Below, piece after piece: positions 63,391 through 64,000 of a stretch of DNA of 64,000 bases. Under the pieces are notes generated by a model, which saw nothing but the letters and a program-made list of their open reading frames with translations, ran no database searches and was not told where the DNA came from. Position 1 is the first letter of the stretch. Every line of letters starts with the position of its first letter. The DNA is from Pseudomonas sp. MM211 (lineage in GTDB: Bacteria > Pseudomonadota > Gammaproteobacteria > Pseudomonadales > Pseudomonadaceae): assembly GCF_020386635.1 (NCBI RefSeq), contig NZ_CP081942.1, forward strand, positions 4,402,001 through 4,466,000, read 5' to 3'. The translations under genes and the position numbers were made by a program.

Positions 63391-63647
63391 GGAAACTTCC
63401 CGGAAGGCTTTTGATTCGAATATCCGGCCACCATAGCCCCCAGACTTTTTCAGGCGCAATACAACACTGACGTTATGAAGTGGGTTTAGTACGCCTGCAC
63501 TACTCGGCCGCCATATACCCCCGACCCGCGCGAAATCCAGCATGATGTCGAATTTGCTGAACTGGTAAGCGGGTTGATTCACCCACAATCAATACTTTTA
63601 TTGGTTATAAAAATCTGAGCTTCCCGACGAGGAAGGCCCGTGTCCAA

Positions 63648-63679
63648 CGTCACTTTTTGGCCGGTTGGTGCCTGTCGTG
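63648..63679 (-). repeat. Dispersed repeat, copy h
   Basis: On the minus strand it reads CACGACAGGCACCAACCGGC and then CAAAAAGTGACGT, with two changes from the core. It lies in the 380-bp gap between the histidine-kinase start and the AraC gene end. No gene is supported in the rest of that gap. Confidence 0.6.
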
Positions 63680-63770
63680 AAGGGCGCCAGTCGACCCATA
63701 GCACCCGCTTACATCAGGGGGGATTACCAGATCGATACAAGTGTCTATGCACACTCCACATTTTCATACT

Positions 63771-64000
63771 TCAGGATGCGATAGAACGAGCCATTCGCCG
63801 GCTAGCGCCGGGTGGCTGGCCGGTGATGCGCTTGAAGGCGCGACTGAAGGCCGCCTGAGAGGTATAGCCCAGGCGCTGCGCTACGGCATCAATAGATAGT
63901 CGCTCAAGACTTAGCCATTGACTGGCAAGGCGCATCCGCAGCTCCGTTGCATAGCGCAGCGGGGGGATGCCGACAGTGACCTGGAAGCGTTCCGCAAAGA
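63771..64000 (-). CDS. AraC-family regulator, C-terminal part (cut by window edge)
   Basis: The last 76 codons are inside the window, ending at the stop at 63771-63773. They read FAERFQVTVGIPPLRYATELRMRLA at the start, then SIDAVAQRLGYTSQAAFSRAFKRITGQPP, the second helix-turn-helix of an AraC domain. The sensor part and start lie outside. The closest type by pattern is the cupin-6 AraC group. The frame is open to the window edge, so the gene is partial and not broken as far as visible. Confidence 0.9.
   Translation of the reverse strand, partial: FAERFQVTVGIPPLRYATELRMRLASQWLSLERLSIDAVAQRLGYTSQAAFSRAFKRITGQPPGASRRMARSIAS

Overview
The window looks like a chromosomal segment of a high-GC gammaproteobacterium of the genus Pseudomonas in the broad sense, possibly the mendocina/oleovorans side. 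The evidence is the gene order of the first 19 kb: DUF6586 gene, topA, DUF1653 gene, fadA-fadB, universal stress gene, uup-like ABC-F gene, slt, MOSC gene, cheV, yegS-like gene, moeA-moaB, mobA, small lipoprotein. From memory this matches the PA3010-PA3031 stretch of P. aeruginosa. No 16S rRNA is present, so the species is not fixed.

Region 1 (1-19.7 kb) is core genome: DNA topology, fatty-acid beta-oxidation, translation/ABC-F ATPase, murein recycling, chemotaxis coupling and molybdenum-cofactor genes, closed by a tRNA-Pro(CGG). Region 2 (19.9-25.3 kb) is a signalling block. It has a CHASE2-sensor class III nucleotide cyclase, a convergent FecR-domain/OmpA-lipoprotein pair, and a divergent GAF/HD-GYP protein.

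Region 3 (25.4-47.9 kb) is accessory DNA: an ankyrin-repeat protein, a catalytic-domain-only tyrosine recombinase, small sets of oxidoreductase/tautomerase/VOC/GNAT genes each with its own LysR or AraC regulator, a frameshifted serine hydrolase, a carboxylesterase, a cupin-CMD pair, two paralogous LysR genes tail to tail, a seven-bladed VCBS propeller protein and an AzlCD exporter. A roughly 33-bp dispersed repeat occurs repeatedly here and again at 61.7 and 63.7 kb, but I did not see it in the first 25 kb. Two copies flank the recombinase as 24-bp inverted repeats with 22 matches, and the others sit at the edges of gene blocks. This is the best candidate for an undescribed system in the window.

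Region 4 (48.1-61.6 kb) is a catabolic and uptake cluster for a quaternary-ammonium compound. A minus-strand run encodes a ProV-ProW-ProX betaine-type importer, a GlxA-type regulator, a DAO-family FAD oxidoreductase, a DHDPS-family lyase/deaminase and an aldehyde dehydrogenase. A divergent run encodes a LysR regulator, an MmgE/PrpD protein, a Rieske oxygenase of the glycine-betaine/stachydrine demethylase type and a second GlxA-type regulator. One reading is uptake, oxidative N-demethylation, oxidation, ring opening or deamination, then aldehyde oxidation, as for hydroxyproline betaine. The substrate is inference. The window ends with a hybrid histidine kinase and the 3' part of an AraC-family gene.
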